Assembly: GCA_963760225.1 (NCBI GenBank)
Contig: CAVXCD010000003.1
Coordinates: 806,001-870,000, forward strand
Length of the DNA stretch: 64,000 nt
Direction: 5' to 3'
Source of the DNA: 13-2-20CM-66-19 sp963760225
GTDB taxonomy: Bacteria; Pseudomonadota; Gammaproteobacteria; Steroidobacterales; Steroidobacteraceae
Shown: positions 1 to 8,927 of the stretch, one piece after another
Position numbering within the stretch: position 1 is the first letter of the stretch
Layout: each line of letters begins with the position of its first letter
Notes under the pieces: generated by a model
Database searches by the model: none
The model's input: the letters and a program-made list of their open reading frames with translations, nothing else
Told to the model about the DNA's origin: nothing
Program-made: the position numbers and the translations under genes

Positions 1-240
1 ATCAACCGGCGCCTCGCCGGGGATGCGAAATCGATCCTGGCGCGGGTGCGCGCGCACTACGAGCCGCGCGCGCTCGCGATCGACTTCACCGACGGGCTGT
101 CGATGGAATTCGAGCAATGGCGCTTCAACCTGCGCGGCTCGAACACCGAGCCGCTGGTGCGCCTCAACGTCGAGTCGCGCGGCAGCGAGCCGCTCATGCG
201 CGAGAAGACCGCCGAGGTGCTGAAGCTCGTCGACGGCTGA
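1..240 (+). CDS. manB: Phosphomannomutase/phosphoglucomutase, C-terminal end (partial)
   Basis: The reading frame is open from the first base and ends at a TGA at 238-240, so only the last 79 residues are present. It matches domain IV of alpha-D-phosphohexomutases: the stretch WRFNLRGSNTEPLVRLNVES carries the phosphate-binding loop (RGSNTEP) that closes over the sugar phosphate. In the family the enzyme interconverts mannose-6-phosphate and mannose-1-phosphate for GDP-mannose and exopolysaccharide synthesis in the cytoplasm. The next gene, wecB, is convergent and also belongs to sugar-nucleotide metabolism. The wording of the C-terminus is closer to ManB/CpsG than to GlmM. The start lies outside the window. 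Confidence 0.88.
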   Translation: MNRRLAGDAKSILARVRAHYEPRALAIDFTDGLSMEFEQWRFNLRGSNTEPLVRLNVESRGSEPLMREKTAEVLKLVDG

Positions 241-296
241 GGGCGCATGCCGGCAACGGCGCGGTGCGCTCGTGGCGCTGCGCCTCGCGGCCGGCG

Positions 297-1469
297 TCAG
301 CCGCTGCCGCTGCCGCTGAAAATGCGCTGCTGCAGGCTCAGCGCCGCGCGCTCGGCGGCATGGCCGTCCCACAGCGCCGGCCGCCGCCCCTGCGGCCAGC
401 GGCCGGCGAGCGCCTCGCGGGCGGCGGCGGGCAGATCCTGCGGCTTCACCAGGCGATTGGTGCCCTCGGTGAGCGTGATGGGGCGTTCGGTGTTCTCGCG
501 CAGCGTCGCGCACGGAATCCCTAAGTAGGTGGTCTCCTCCTGCACCCCGCCCGAGTCGGTGATGGCGATGGTGCAGCCCATCACGAGGTTCATGAACTCG
601 ATGTAGCTCAGCGGTTCGGTGAGGATGACAGCGGCGGCGCCCGCAATCGGCTCGAGCAGCGCGAACTCCTCGAGCCGCCGCCGCGTGCGCGGATGCACCG
701 CGAACACCACGGTGAGCTCGTGCGACAGCGCCACCAGCGCCTGCACCAGCTCCCCGAGCGCACCGCGTTCGTCGACGTTCGATGGCCGGTGCAGGGTCAC
801 GACCGCGAACGGGCCGGCGAGCGCGAGGCGCCGGCGCGTGTCGGCCGCGGCGATGCGCGCGCGCAGCATCTCGAACGAGTCGATCATGATGTTGCCGATG
901 CACTCGATCTTGTGCGCCGGGATGCCTTCGGCGAGCAGGTTGGCGTCGGCATCCTTCGATGGGGTCCACAGGAGGTCGCTGATCGCATCGGTAACCAGGC
1001 GGTTGATCTCCTCGGGCATGCGGCGGTCGCGGCTGCGCAGGCCCGCCTCCAGGTGCACGACCGGAATCCACAGCTTCGCGCCCACCATGGCGCAGGCGGC
1101 GGTCGCGTTCACGTCCCCGACCACGACGATGGCGTCGGGGCGCTCGCGCTGGCACACCTGCTCGTAGGCGATCATGGTGCGGCCGGTCTGCTCGGCATGC
1201 GTGCCGCTGCCGACCCCCAGGTGGTGTCCGGGCTCGGGCAGGAGCAGGTCGCGGAAGAAGGCCTCGGACATGTTCGCGTCGTAGTGCTGCCCGGTGTGCA
1301 CGATCCGCGGCTGGCACCAGTCGTGGCGCAGCAGCGCATGGTAGAGGGGGGCCACTTTCATGAAGTTCGGGCGGGCGGCGGCGATCAGGTGGACGATTTT
1401 CGGCCTCAAGCGCGGACGCTCCTGGCCGGGGCCTTGCCCTCCCACTGCCCGGACTGAGAGGCCTGACAT
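297..1469 (-). CDS. wecB: UDP-N-acetylglucosamine 2-epimerase (non-hydrolysing)
   Basis: The 390-residue protein has the normal length of the family plus a short N-terminal extension of about 20 residues. It reversibly converts UDP-GlcNAc to UDP-ManNAc in the cytoplasm for surface polysaccharide synthesis. Visible family signatures are the N-terminal Rossmann strand (KIVHLIAAARPNFMKVAPL, about residue 24), HTGQHYD at 58-64, GDVNAT with Asp119, HLEAGLRSRDRRMPEEINR at 139-157 holding the catalytic acidic residues, and near the C-terminus TDSGGVQEE and GTNRLV, which bind the nucleotide. The ATG at 1469 is used; a shorter start nearer residue 24 cannot be excluded. It is convergent with the phosphomannomutase gene. 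Confidence 0.93.
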   Translation of the reverse strand: MSGLSVRAVGGQGPGQERPRLRPKIVHLIAAARPNFMKVAPLYHALLRHDWCQPRIVHTGQHYDANMSEAFFRDLLLPEPGHHLGVGSGTHAEQTGRTMIAYEQVCQRERPDAIVVVGDVNATAACAMVGAKLWIPVVHLEAGLRSRDRRMPEEINRLVTDAISDLLWTPSKDADANLLAEGIPAHKIECIGNIMIDSFEMLRARIAAADTRRRLALAGPFAVVTLHRPSNVDERGALGELVQALVALSHELTVVFAVHPRTRRRLEEFALLEPIAGAAAVILTEPLSYIEFMNLVMGCTIAITDSGGVQEETTYLGIPCATLRENTERPITLTEGTNRLVKPQDLPAAAREALAGRWPQGRRPALWDGHAAERAALSLQQRIFSGSGSG

Positions 1470-1622
1470 GCTGCCGACGCATACATAGGGCTAAACTTCC
1501 TCACCGGCCGGTCAGGCGGCGGGCAACTCTACCCCGGCGGACTCATGTCTGCACACGGAGACACTGGCCCGGTATACGATCGGCAGGTAAGTTCCACCGT
1601 TCAATCACCACAGGGATCAGCC

Positions 1623-2147
1623 ATGGCGCTTTGGAAAGACTCGAACACCGGAACCAGCCCCACCCCCACGACCCCGGGAATGGCCCCCTCGCCAGTCCAC
1701 CCGCGGGAGCCGGAGAAGACCAACGTCGCGCCGTTGAGCCCGGATACCCCCCGCCGCGCCGCCCCGGTGCAGCGCGCCGAGGTGAAGGAATCGCACATCT
1801 CCTCGGACCTCACGATCGAGGGCAAGATCGTCGGCACGGGACACATCCGCATCGCCGGACGCTTCAAGGGCGATGTGGCGGTGGACGGTAATGTGAGCCT
1901 GGACGCCGGCGCGCGCCTCGAGGGGCACGTCAAGGCGAGCGTCGTCAGCGTCGGCGGAGAACTGATCGGCAACATCGAGAACGCGAAGCGGGTCGAGCTG
2001 CTGGAGACCGGCGTCATCAACGGCGACGTGAAGGCGGGCTCGCTGACCGTGGCGGCCGGCTCGCGCATGCGCGGCCAGGTCGAGTTCGGTTACGAGGGCG
2101 AGACGGCGCGCGCCAAGAACGAGACCAAGGGCTTCGGGAACGCATGA
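1623..2147 (+). CDS. Bactofilin family cytoskeletal protein
   Basis: A central block at about residues 58-150 has the repetitive short-strand pattern of the bactofilin right-handed beta-helix (SHISSDLTIEGKIVGTGHI, then repeated GxVxxxGxV and GDV/GHV turns). Both ends are low in order: a Pro/Thr/Ser-rich N-terminus and a charged Lys/Glu tail. Bactofilins polymerise without nucleotide at the inner membrane and scaffold cell-wall or polysaccharide machinery. I chose the ATG at 1623 (MALWKDS), which follows AGGGATC; an upstream ATG at 1545 in the same frame would add 26 unrelated residues. The stop overlaps the next gene by four bases (ATGA), implying translational coupling. Confidence 0.88.
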   Translation: MALWKDSNTGTSPTPTTPGMAPSPVHPREPEKTNVAPLSPDTPRRAAPVQRAEVKESHISSDLTIEGKIVGTGHIRIAGRFKGDVAVDGNVSLDAGARLEGHVKASVVSVGGELIGNIENAKRVELLETGVINGDVKAGSLTVAAGSRMRGQVEFGYEGETARAKNETKGFGNA

Positions 2148-2575
2148 ACGTCGCCTCTCGCCCGGTCCCGGCGGGCAAGACGCGCACGTGTCCGCACTGC
2201 AAGGCGACGATCCTCGAGAGCCTGAGCATCTGCCCGGGGTGCCTGCACCACCTGCGCTTCGACCAGGAAGCCGCGAAGCGTCAGGTGGCGGCCACTTCGG
2301 CGCTGCGCGTCGAGGGGGTGATTCGTCACCCGCCGCTGGAAGAGCCCTGGGAATACTTCGTCGTGATCTCGGTCCGTAACGATCGCGGTGAGGAAGTCAC
2401 GCGCCAGGTGGTGAGCGTCGGCGCGTTGCAGAGCACCGAGAAGCGCACCTTCACCCTGTCGGTCGACGTGATGCCGCCGCAGGGAGCGGCGGGTGCGAAC
2501 GGCGCGAAGAGCCCCGGCACGCCGCCTGGGGCCAGCGCACCAGCCAAGACGCTGAACGCGCCCCCCAAGCGCTGA
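2144..2575 (+). CDS. Zinc-ribbon protein coupled to the bactofilin
   Basis: This 143-residue protein is predicted cytoplasmic. Residues about 14-31 hold two Cys-x2-Cys pairs (CPHC and CPGC) that would bind one zinc ion, as in small zinc ribbons. The middle (about 50-110) looks like a beta-sandwich segment with EEPWEYFVVISVRNDRG, and the C-terminus is a disordered Ala/Pro/Gly tail. I do not recognise a named family for the whole protein. Its start overlaps the bactofilin stop by four bases, so the two are made together and may act in the same scaffold. The function is not known. Confidence 0.75.
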   Translation: MNVASRPVPAGKTRTCPHCKATILESLSICPGCLHHLRFDQEAAKRQVAATSALRVEGVIRHPPLEEPWEYFVVISVRNDRGEEVTRQVVSVGALQSTEKRTFTLSVDVMPPQGAAGANGAKSPGTPPGASAPAKTLNAPPKR

Positions 2576-2627
2576 CCGCTCCCCAAACGCTGACCGGGCC
2601 GCGGGCGCGCGGCCGCCGGGCGCCTTT

Positions 2628-4493
2628 TCAGAAGCTCTTTTCCGTCTGTACCAGAAACTGTACGCGGCTGATGGTGGTGGTCGCCTCGAAGGGAAAAGCG
2701 AGGTCGACGTGCACGACATTGCCAAACCCTGAGCGGGCATTGCCAAAGCGCAGCCCGAAGCCTGCGTCCTTGAGCCAGCCGTAGTTCTGCGGCGCGAGCG
2801 GCGCGCTGCCCCAGACGCGCCCGGCATCGAAGAACACGGCCGCGCCGACGCGAAACAGCCGGAACGGATACCAGTCCGTGAAGTAGCGCTGCTCGACCGA
2901 CCACTGCAGCCGCTCGGTGCCGTCCTGGTAACGCAGCGGGTAACCGCGCAGGCCGTTGTCACCGCCGAGCAGGATCTGATCGTCGAGGTCCAGCCGCCAG
3001 CCCCTGGTGCCCAGGACGGTGGTGAAGAACAGCCAGTTCTTGCTCTGTTCGACGTAATAGCGCAGCGACCCATCCAGCAGGCCATTGCGCAGCTCACCAT
3101 CGGTCACCCGTCCGGAGAAGTCCCCGAACAGCAGCAGCGTCGAGCCGCCTTCGCGAAAGCCCTTCGAGGCGTTGCTCTGGAAGATGAGGGCGCTCTGGCT
3201 CGAGCCCCACACGGTGTCCGCCCAGCCGGCGCGCACGCTCGCGGCGGTGCCGATGTAGAAGTCCTCGGTACGCGCAATCTCGTCGTGGTTCCACAGCTTG
3301 AGGAAATCGTCCTGTATCAGATCGAACTGCACCCACGGCCAGGCAAACTTGCGATCCTCCGGAACCTGCGTCGGACCGGTCCAGGTGCTCACCGGAGCAA
3401 AGTCGTGCTCGTCGTAGGTGACCCCGGTGCTCCAGCGGCGCACCCAGCCGTCCTGCACCCCCTCCGACAGGCCGCCGTAGATCTGCGCGCCCTGATGCAG
3501 GTCCTGGAACTGGTCGATGATTTGGCCGTGGTCCCAGAGCGAATCCGTCTGCATGTCGTGGATGCCGTAAACGCCTGCCGCCCAGCGCGTCTCGAGCGAG
3601 TAGAACGGCTGCTGGATGGTGAGCTCGCGCTGGTAGCCGTCGCTCAGCTGCCCGTAGGCCAGCCCAGCGGCGACCCAGCTGCCCAAGACATGCGCGTCGC
3701 CCACACTCAATGACGAGGTGGTGCGATCGATCGAGGTGGAACGCGATACCGCCACGTCGGCGCCGGTGCCGAGGAAGCTGATGTCCTCGAGCTGCACGCC
3801 GGTTGAGTTAGTGCCGCCGCTGCGCCCGTAGTCGAAGCCGGGATTGACCGTCCACACATCCTTGGTGGTGACGCGCACGTCGACCGTGCCGTCGTGATAG
3901 CTCACCACGCGGATCCAGGCGTCGTAGAAATAGCCGTCGGCGCGCAGGACACGCTCGGACTCATCGAGCAGTCGGCGCGAAAAGCGCTGCCCCGGCTTGA
4001 AGAGCAGCTGATCGCGGATCACGCTCGGCCGTGTCCGGTAATGCAGGCGGTCGGCCAGCCGGAACAACCAGTTATTGTCCTTCGGGTCATCGAGGTTGAA
4101 GATGTTCTGGTTGTCGATGAGGATCTTGCCGATGACGGCGCCGGAGGCTTCGAGCTCGCGGTCGGACGGAATGCCCGGGGTTTGTCCCGGAGGACCGTAG
4201 GAGCGGTAGGGGCGCACGTGCGAGCGGGCGCCGGCTGCGCCGGCCGGTGCCCCACCTTCGGTCGCCGCGGAGTCCGTGCCGTCCGGGGCCGCGGCGCTGT
4301 AGCTGGCGTCGGCGTAGCCCGCTGCGGCCGCCGGCTGCGAGTCGCCTGCAGCGCGTGTCAGGGTCGGCAGAGCGAGCAGCACGAAAAACACCACCCCTTG
4401 CCCTCGCCGGGACCCGGTGAGGGTGCAGCTGAGCGGCGACGGGTCGACCTGCGCCATCACTGCCCGGGCAGGTCGGTGTCGCAACCTATGCAT
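2628..4493 (-). CDS. Omp85/BamA-like outer-membrane beta-barrel protein with POTRA-like domain
   Basis: The 621-residue protein begins with a basic segment and a hydrophobic stretch (VVFFVLLALPTLTRA) that looks like a Sec signal peptide. A POTRA-like unit follows at about 125-210 (KPGQRFSRRLLDESERVLRA, then VRVTTKDVWTVNPGF). The rest alternates in the way of outer-membrane strands and ends in Phe, the usual C-terminal barrel signal. Near the end, GGDNGLRGYP matches the conserved loop-6 (V)RGY region of the Omp85 superfamily. The role is probably protein or lipid export to the outer membrane, but no substrate can be named. An alternative ATG at 4457 lies closer to the signal peptide. The gene is divergent from modA. 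Confidence 0.78.
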   Translation of the reverse strand: MHRLRHRPARAVMAQVDPSPLSCTLTGSRRGQGVVFFVLLALPTLTRAAGDSQPAAAAGYADASYSAAAPDGTDSAATEGGAPAGAAGARSHVRPYRSYGPPGQTPGIPSDRELEASGAVIGKILIDNQNIFNLDDPKDNNWLFRLADRLHYRTRPSVIRDQLLFKPGQRFSRRLLDESERVLRADGYFYDAWIRVVSYHDGTVDVRVTTKDVWTVNPGFDYGRSGGTNSTGVQLEDISFLGTGADVAVSRSTSIDRTTSSLSVGDAHVLGSWVAAGLAYGQLSDGYQRELTIQQPFYSLETRWAAGVYGIHDMQTDSLWDHGQIIDQFQDLHQGAQIYGGLSEGVQDGWVRRWSTGVTYDEHDFAPVSTWTGPTQVPEDRKFAWPWVQFDLIQDDFLKLWNHDEIARTEDFYIGTAASVRAGWADTVWGSSQSALIFQSNASKGFREGGSTLLLFGDFSGRVTDGELRNGLLDGSLRYYVEQSKNWLFFTTVLGTRGWRLDLDDQILLGGDNGLRGYPLRYQDGTERLQWSVEQRYFTDWYPFRLFRVGAAVFFDAGRVWGSAPLAPQNYGWLKDAGFGLRFGNARSGFGNVVHVDLAFPFEATTTISRVQFLVQTEKSF

Positions 4494-4630
4494 CCATGCA
4501 TTGTGCGCGCCATCCTACAGGGGGGACCGCTGCAACGGAGCGCAGTTCGACTTTCGGGGCGCGGATGTGCCATGGACAGGCCTGTTGCGGCGTGACAAAG
4601 ACGCTGTTCTCTTAGCGAAGGAGGGAAGTG

Positions 4631-5500
4631 ATGGCAAGGCTCAGCAGGCAAAAAGTCAGCGGCTGGACGAGCGCGGTGGCCGCCATGCTCGCGCTTTTGA
4701 GCTCGCTGGCGGCACCAGGCACCCCGGCCCCTCCGGCCGGCCAAGCCCCCGCCCCTGACAGCCAAGCCGCCGCCCCTGGCAGCCCCCGCGAGGGGTCGCT
4801 GTTGGTGTTTGCCGCGGCATCCCTTACCGACGCGCTGGAGCAGATCGACGGGGCGTTCACCGCGCAAAGCGGCATCCCCGTGAAAGCCTCGTTCGCCGCC
4901 AGCTCGGTGCTCGCGAAGCAGATCGAGGCCGGAGCGCCGGCGCAGGTGTTCCTGTCGGCCGACCGTGAGTGGATGGATTATCTCGAGCAGCGCGGTCGCC
5001 TGCAGGGCGGCTCACGGCGCGACCTGCTCGGCAACGAGCTGGTGCTCATCGCGCCTACCGACAGCGCGCTGCAGCTGAAGATCGCGCCGCACTTTGCGCT
5101 GCTCGCCGCGCTCGGCAGCGGGCGGCTCGCGACCGGCGATCCTGACTCGGTGCCGGCGGGACTGTACGCGCGCGCGGCGCTCACCCGCCTCGGCGTATGG
5201 CCGCAGGTGGCCGATCGCCTGGTGCGCGCGGAGAACGTGCGTGCGGCGCTCATGTATGTGGCGCGCGGCGAGGCGCCGCTAGGGATCGTCTACCGCACCG
5301 ACGCACGCGCCGAGGAGCGCGTGCGTGTGGTCGACGTGTTTCCCGCCGACACCCACCCACCGATTACCTATCCGCTGGCGCTGACGGCGGGAGCCGGAGC
5401 GGATGCGGCGCGCTACGCGGCGTTTCTCACGAGCGCTGCCGCGAGGGACGTCTTCGTCCGCCGCGGCTTCGTGATGCTCAAGCCGCCACGCGCGCCGTGA
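4631..5500 (+). CDS. modA: Molybdate ABC transporter, periplasmic binding protein
   Basis: The protein has an N-terminal signal peptide (residues about 1-30, hydrophobic, Ala-rich) and then the ModA fold: LLVFAAASLTDALEQI at about 58, SFAASSVLAKQIEAGAPAQVFLSAD with the oxyanion-binding Ser residues, and GDPDSVPAGLYAR plus YVARGEAPLGIVYRTDA in the second lobe. The family binds molybdate or tungstate in the periplasm and delivers it to ModB/ModC. I used the ATG at 4631, which follows GAAGGAGG at 4617-4624 at good spacing; a GTG lies one codon earlier. No modB or modC follows, since the next gene is a convergent pirin, so the transporter partners must be elsewhere. Confidence 0.9.
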   Translation: MARLSRQKVSGWTSAVAAMLALLSSLAAPGTPAPPAGQAPAPDSQAAAPGSPREGSLLVFAAASLTDALEQIDGAFTAQSGIPVKASFAASSVLAKQIEAGAPAQVFLSADREWMDYLEQRGRLQGGSRRDLLGNELVLIAPTDSALQLKIAPHFALLAALGSGRLATGDPDSVPAGLYARAALTRLGVWPQVADRLVRAENVRAALMYVARGEAPLGIVYRTDARAEERVRVVDVFPADTHPPITYPLALTAGAGADAARYAAFLTSAAARDVFVRRGFVMLKPPRAP

Positions 5501-5534
5501 GCGCACGCGCGCGACGCTCGCGCGGGCAGCGACC

Positions 5535-6407
5535 TCAGAAGCGGCCGCTCTGAAAGTCCGCGAACGCCTGCTGCAGCTCCTCGCGCGTATTCATCACGAA
5601 CGGACCGTACCGGGCGACCGCCTCGTGCAGCGGGCGTCCGGCCACGAGGATGGCGCGCGCGGTACGGCCATCGCTTCCCGCCGTGACGCCGGTGAGCCGC
5701 ACCTCTGCGCCCTCGCTCAGCACGGCGAGCTCATGCGTACGCAGCGCATGCGCATCGGCCGCCGCGCCCACCTCGATCGAGCCCTCGAAGACGTAGAGGA
5801 ACGCGGCGTGATCCGCCGGCAGCTCCTGCACGAAGGTCGCGCCCGGCTCGATTGCGACGTCGAGGTACGTCGGGTCGGTCGCCGGCTGGGAGATCGGGCC
5901 GACGACATCCGCGACGCGGCCGGCGATCACGCGCACGTTCACGCCGGCGACGGGGGCTGCGCTCGGGATGCGCGCCGGGCCGAACTCCTGGTACTTCGGC
6001 GCGGTCATCTTGTCGCGCGCGGGCAGGTTCAGCCACAGCTGAAAGCCGCGCATGCGACCTTCGTGCTGCTCGGGCATCTCCGAGTGCACCAGCCCGCGCC
6101 CGGCGGTCATCCATTGCACGCTGCCTGGCACCAGCACGCCCTCGTTGCCATGGTTATCGCGATGACGCATGCGCCCGTCGAGCATGTAGGTGACGGTCTC
6201 GAAACCGCGATGCGGGTGATCGGGGAACCCGGCGATGTAGTCTTCCGCCTTGTCGGTGCCGAACTCATCGAGCAGCAGGAACGGGTCGAGGTCGGGCAAC
6301 TGTGCCTGCCCGATGACCCGGCGCAGCTTCACGCCTGCGCCATCGGAGGTCGGGACGCCCTTGACGACGCGCTGCACCGAGCGCGTGGCTACCGCGGGTT
6401 CACTCAT
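5535..6407 (-). CDS. Pirin family protein
   Basis: The 290-residue cupin protein shows the pirin N-terminal domain with its metal ligands: FPDHPHRGFETVTYML provides the two His, and RHRDNHGNEG with SEMPEQHEG gives the further His/Glu positions. The C-terminal cupin (about residues 180-280) is present. Pirins are cytoplasmic iron-binding proteins; some have quercetinase activity and others act as redox-sensing co-regulators, and the sequence does not decide between these. The ATG at 6407 was chosen (MSEPAVATRSVQRVVKG) because homology starts there; the open frame extends 37 codons upstream to 6518 without recognisable content. It is convergent with modA. Confidence 0.9.
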   Translation of the reverse strand: MSEPAVATRSVQRVVKGVPTSDGAGVKLRRVIGQAQLPDLDPFLLLDEFGTDKAEDYIAGFPDHPHRGFETVTYMLDGRMRHRDNHGNEGVLVPGSVQWMTAGRGLVHSEMPEQHEGRMRGFQLWLNLPARDKMTAPKYQEFGPARIPSAAPVAGVNVRVIAGRVADVVGPISQPATDPTYLDVAIEPGATFVQELPADHAAFLYVFEGSIEVGAAADAHALRTHELAVLSEGAEVRLTGVTAGSDGRTARAILVAGRPLHEAVARYGPFVMNTREELQQAFADFQSGRF

Positions 6408-6632
6408 GGATGCAAGGCCCTTTGGGAACACTTCGGGTGGCGGACAATGGGGGCTGCGCGAGGTGCAATCAAGCGGCGCCCGGGCCGGGGGCAGGGCGTT
6501 CCCGAAGGCGCTGCGCATCAGGAAACGCCAGCAGCGGTGCGCCGCTACGAAGCAGCGTGAACCCCAGGCGACGCGCCGGGCTCAACCCTCTAGACTTTCA
6601 GCGCTGACTGCCGCTCACGCCATAGGGGCGAA

Positions 6633-8624
6633 ATGCGCTACGACCTCCTCCTCCTGGTGCTACTCGCCGGTGCCGCATGCACTGCGGCACCGGCGGACGA
6701 GCTCGACCCGCCGGGCCGCGCGGCGCGCCTGAGCGATGTGGAAGGGTCGGTGTCGCTCGAGCCTGCGGGCATACAGGAGTGGACCGCCGCCACCCTCAAC
6801 CTGCCGCTCACGACCGGCGACCGGGTGTGGACGGATCGAAACTCACGCGCCGAGCTCGACCTCGGAGCGGCCGTCATCCGCATGGGCAGCACGACCGGTT
6901 TCGCCTTTCTCGGCCTCGGGGATGCCACTGCCCAGATGCAGCTCACCGGCGGCACGCTCATCGTGCGGGTGCGCGACATGGAGGCCGACCAGGTCTACGA
7001 GATCGACACGCCGAATCTCGCGCTGTCGCTGCAGCGGCCGGGGGACTATCGCGTGGAGGTGAGCGAGCGCGGCGATGTGACGGTGGTGACGGTGAGCGAT
7101 GGCGCCGCGCAGGCGGTCGGCGGCGGGCAGACGGTGGCGATCGGCGAGCAGCAGCAGGTCGTTTTCTCCGGCACTACACAGCTCACCTACGAGGTCAGGA
7201 ACTTAGGTCCGCCCGATGAGCTCGACGGCTGGTCCGCGGCGCGCGAGCAGCAGGTGGACGATGCGGCGTCCGCGGAGTACATGCCGAGCGACGTCCCCGG
7301 CACGCAGGACCTCGACAACAACGGCACCTGGCAGGACATTCCCGAGTACGGCTACGTGTGGATGCCGACCACGGTCGTCGCAGGCTGGGTGCCTTACGGG
7401 CGCGGCCGCTGGGTGTGGGTGACGCCCTGGGGCTGGACCTGGGTGGACGCGGCTCCATGGGGATATGCGCCGTTCCACTACGGCCGCTGGGTGCCGTGTA
7501 CCAACAGCTGGTGCTGGGTGCCCGGTCCACGGCGGCTGCGCCCGGTGTACGCCCCGGCGCTGGTCGCCTGGGTTGGCACACCTGGCGCGCAAACAGCGGG
7601 TGCGCCCGGCGGCAACGTCGGCTGGTTTCCGCTCGGACCGAACGAGGTGTACGTCGCCCCCTACCACGTGAGTCCGGCATATGCGCGGCTCGTCAACGTC
7701 AACAACACCCGCCTCGTCAGCAGCACCTACATCAACCACATCTACGAGCAGACCGGCACGCCGCACTACGTCAATAACCGTGCGGCCGCAGTCACCAGCG
7801 TGCCGCAGAGCGTCTTCGTCTCAGGTCAGCAGGTCGGCACGCATGCGCTGCACGTGGCGCCGGCGCTGCTGGCGGCATCCCTGGTGACGGCGGCAGCGCC
7901 CGCCATCGCGCCGAGCCGCCAGAGCGTGCTCGGGTCGACCGAGGGCCGCATCGTCGCGCGCCCGCCCGCGGCGCTCCTGCGCCGCACGGTCGTTGCGCAC
8001 CACCCGCCGCCGCGCGCGCCGGCGATGTTCGATGAACAGCTCGCGGCCATCCAGGCCAACGGCGGCCGGCCGCTCGCGCGCGCGGAGCTTGCGCAGCTGC
8101 AGCCGCAGACCGCGGATGCGTCCGTGAGGGTTGTTGCCATTTCCGGCCCCGTGGTGACGCACGCCGGTGCGGCGGCACATCCGGCTGAGACGCACGCTGC
8201 GGCCCCGCCGCCGACGATGATCCCCGCGCCGTTCGCCGAGCGCGAGCGCATCCTGCAGCACCCGCAACTGTCGGGTCCGCCGCCTGCCGACAGGAGCACC
8301 GCCAGGCCGCGGGCGAATGCGTTCGTGCCGCCCGAGCTTGCCGAGCCCGAACCGTCCGCGCCGCAGCAGCGCAGCGGGCAAGCGCCGGTCAGCCCGGCGG
8401 TACTGCCGGTCTATCACCCTGCGGTGAGGCCCGACAGCGGACAGCCGGAAGCGCAGACCCACGCGAGCGCACCCGCCTACCGCGCACCGCCGCCCTCGTC
8501 ACGTCCCGCGGCACCAGCCCCGCAGCAGGCGCCAGCGCCGCCGCCACACTCGTCGTCCTCGCGCGAATCACGCGATTCGGCGGCGCATGGGGACAGGGAT
8601 TCGAGGGAGAGGGTGGTGAGGTGA
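6633..8624 (+). CDS. Exported FecR-domain/DUF6600 protein with proline-rich tail
   Basis: The N-terminus is a signal sequence ending in LLAGAAC, which may be lipidated although the lipobox is imperfect. A FecR-like beta domain covers about residues 25-185 (SDVEGSVSLEP, then WTDRNSRAELDLGAAVIRMG and QLTGGTLIVRVRD). It is followed by a DUF6600 Trp/Tyr/Gly-rich block at about 230-345 (YGYVWMPTTVVAGWVPYGRG, then repeated PWGWxWVDxxPWGYAPFHYG units). From about 390 to the end the protein is low-complexity Ala/Pro/His. Proteins of this type are secreted or envelope-associated; their role is not established. The gene stands alone, with an ATG at 6633 preceded by AGGGGCG. Confidence 0.83.
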   Translation: MRYDLLLLVLLAGAACTAAPADELDPPGRAARLSDVEGSVSLEPAGIQEWTAATLNLPLTTGDRVWTDRNSRAELDLGAAVIRMGSTTGFAFLGLGDATAQMQLTGGTLIVRVRDMEADQVYEIDTPNLALSLQRPGDYRVEVSERGDVTVVTVSDGAAQAVGGGQTVAIGEQQQVVFSGTTQLTYEVRNLGPPDELDGWSAAREQQVDDAASAEYMPSDVPGTQDLDNNGTWQDIPEYGYVWMPTTVVAGWVPYGRGRWVWVTPWGWTWVDAAPWGYAPFHYGRWVPCTNSWCWVPGPRRLRPVYAPALVAWVGTPGAQTAGAPGGNVGWFPLGPNEVYVAPYHVSPAYARLVNVNNTRLVSSTYINHIYEQTGTPHYVNNRAAAVTSVPQSVFVSGQQVGTHALHVAPALLAASLVTAAAPAIAPSRQSVLGSTEGRIVARPPAALLRRTVVAHHPPPRAPAMFDEQLAAIQANGGRPLARAELAQLQPQTADASVRVVAISGPVVTHAGAAAHPAETHAAAPPPTMIPAPFAERERILQHPQLSGPPPADRSTARPRANAFVPPELAEPEPSAPQQRSGQAPVSPAVLPVYHPAVRPDSGQPEAQTHASAPAYRAPPPSSRPAAPAPQQAPAPPPHSSSSRESRDSAAHGDRDSRERVVR

Positions 8625-8693
8625 TTGAAGCGTCGGGCCGTTGCCAGGCGTCGTTGGGCAGTGAGCGACGCGCATGAGTCGCTTCAACGATTG

Positions 8694-8924
8694 TCAGGCT
8701 GCGTCCGTCTGGCGAACTGTGAGCACATCTCGCGACCCGACCGGACGAATCTGGTCGGTGCCAAGGGTGACGACCGCCTGCGTATGACCGGATGCGGTGA
8801 CGAACTCAACCTCAACCGCTTGCGCCGAATAAACTTCCACGATTGCGCCGACGTCTCCGCGCTTCAGGCCGTAGCTTGGCAGATCAGTCGTAACGACAAC
8901 TGTGTCGAGAGTCTTGAAGGACAT
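8694..8924 (-). CDS. DUF4926 domain protein
   Basis: The 76-residue protein has the compact beta-barrel pattern of DUF4926 (VVVTTDLPSYGLKRGDVGAI, then VEVYSAQAVEVEFV and TLGTDQIRPV). It sits three bases downstream of the DUF6883 gene on the same strand, a pairing I know from other genomes. Such small adjacent pairs are often suspected to be toxin/antitoxin or effector/immunity units, but nothing in this sequence proves it. No function is assigned. Confidence 0.72.
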   Translation of the reverse strand: MSFKTLDTVVVTTDLPSYGLKRGDVGAIVEVYSAQAVEVEFVTASGHTQAVVTLGTDQIRPVGSRDVLTVRQTDAA

Positions 8925-8927
8925 CGT

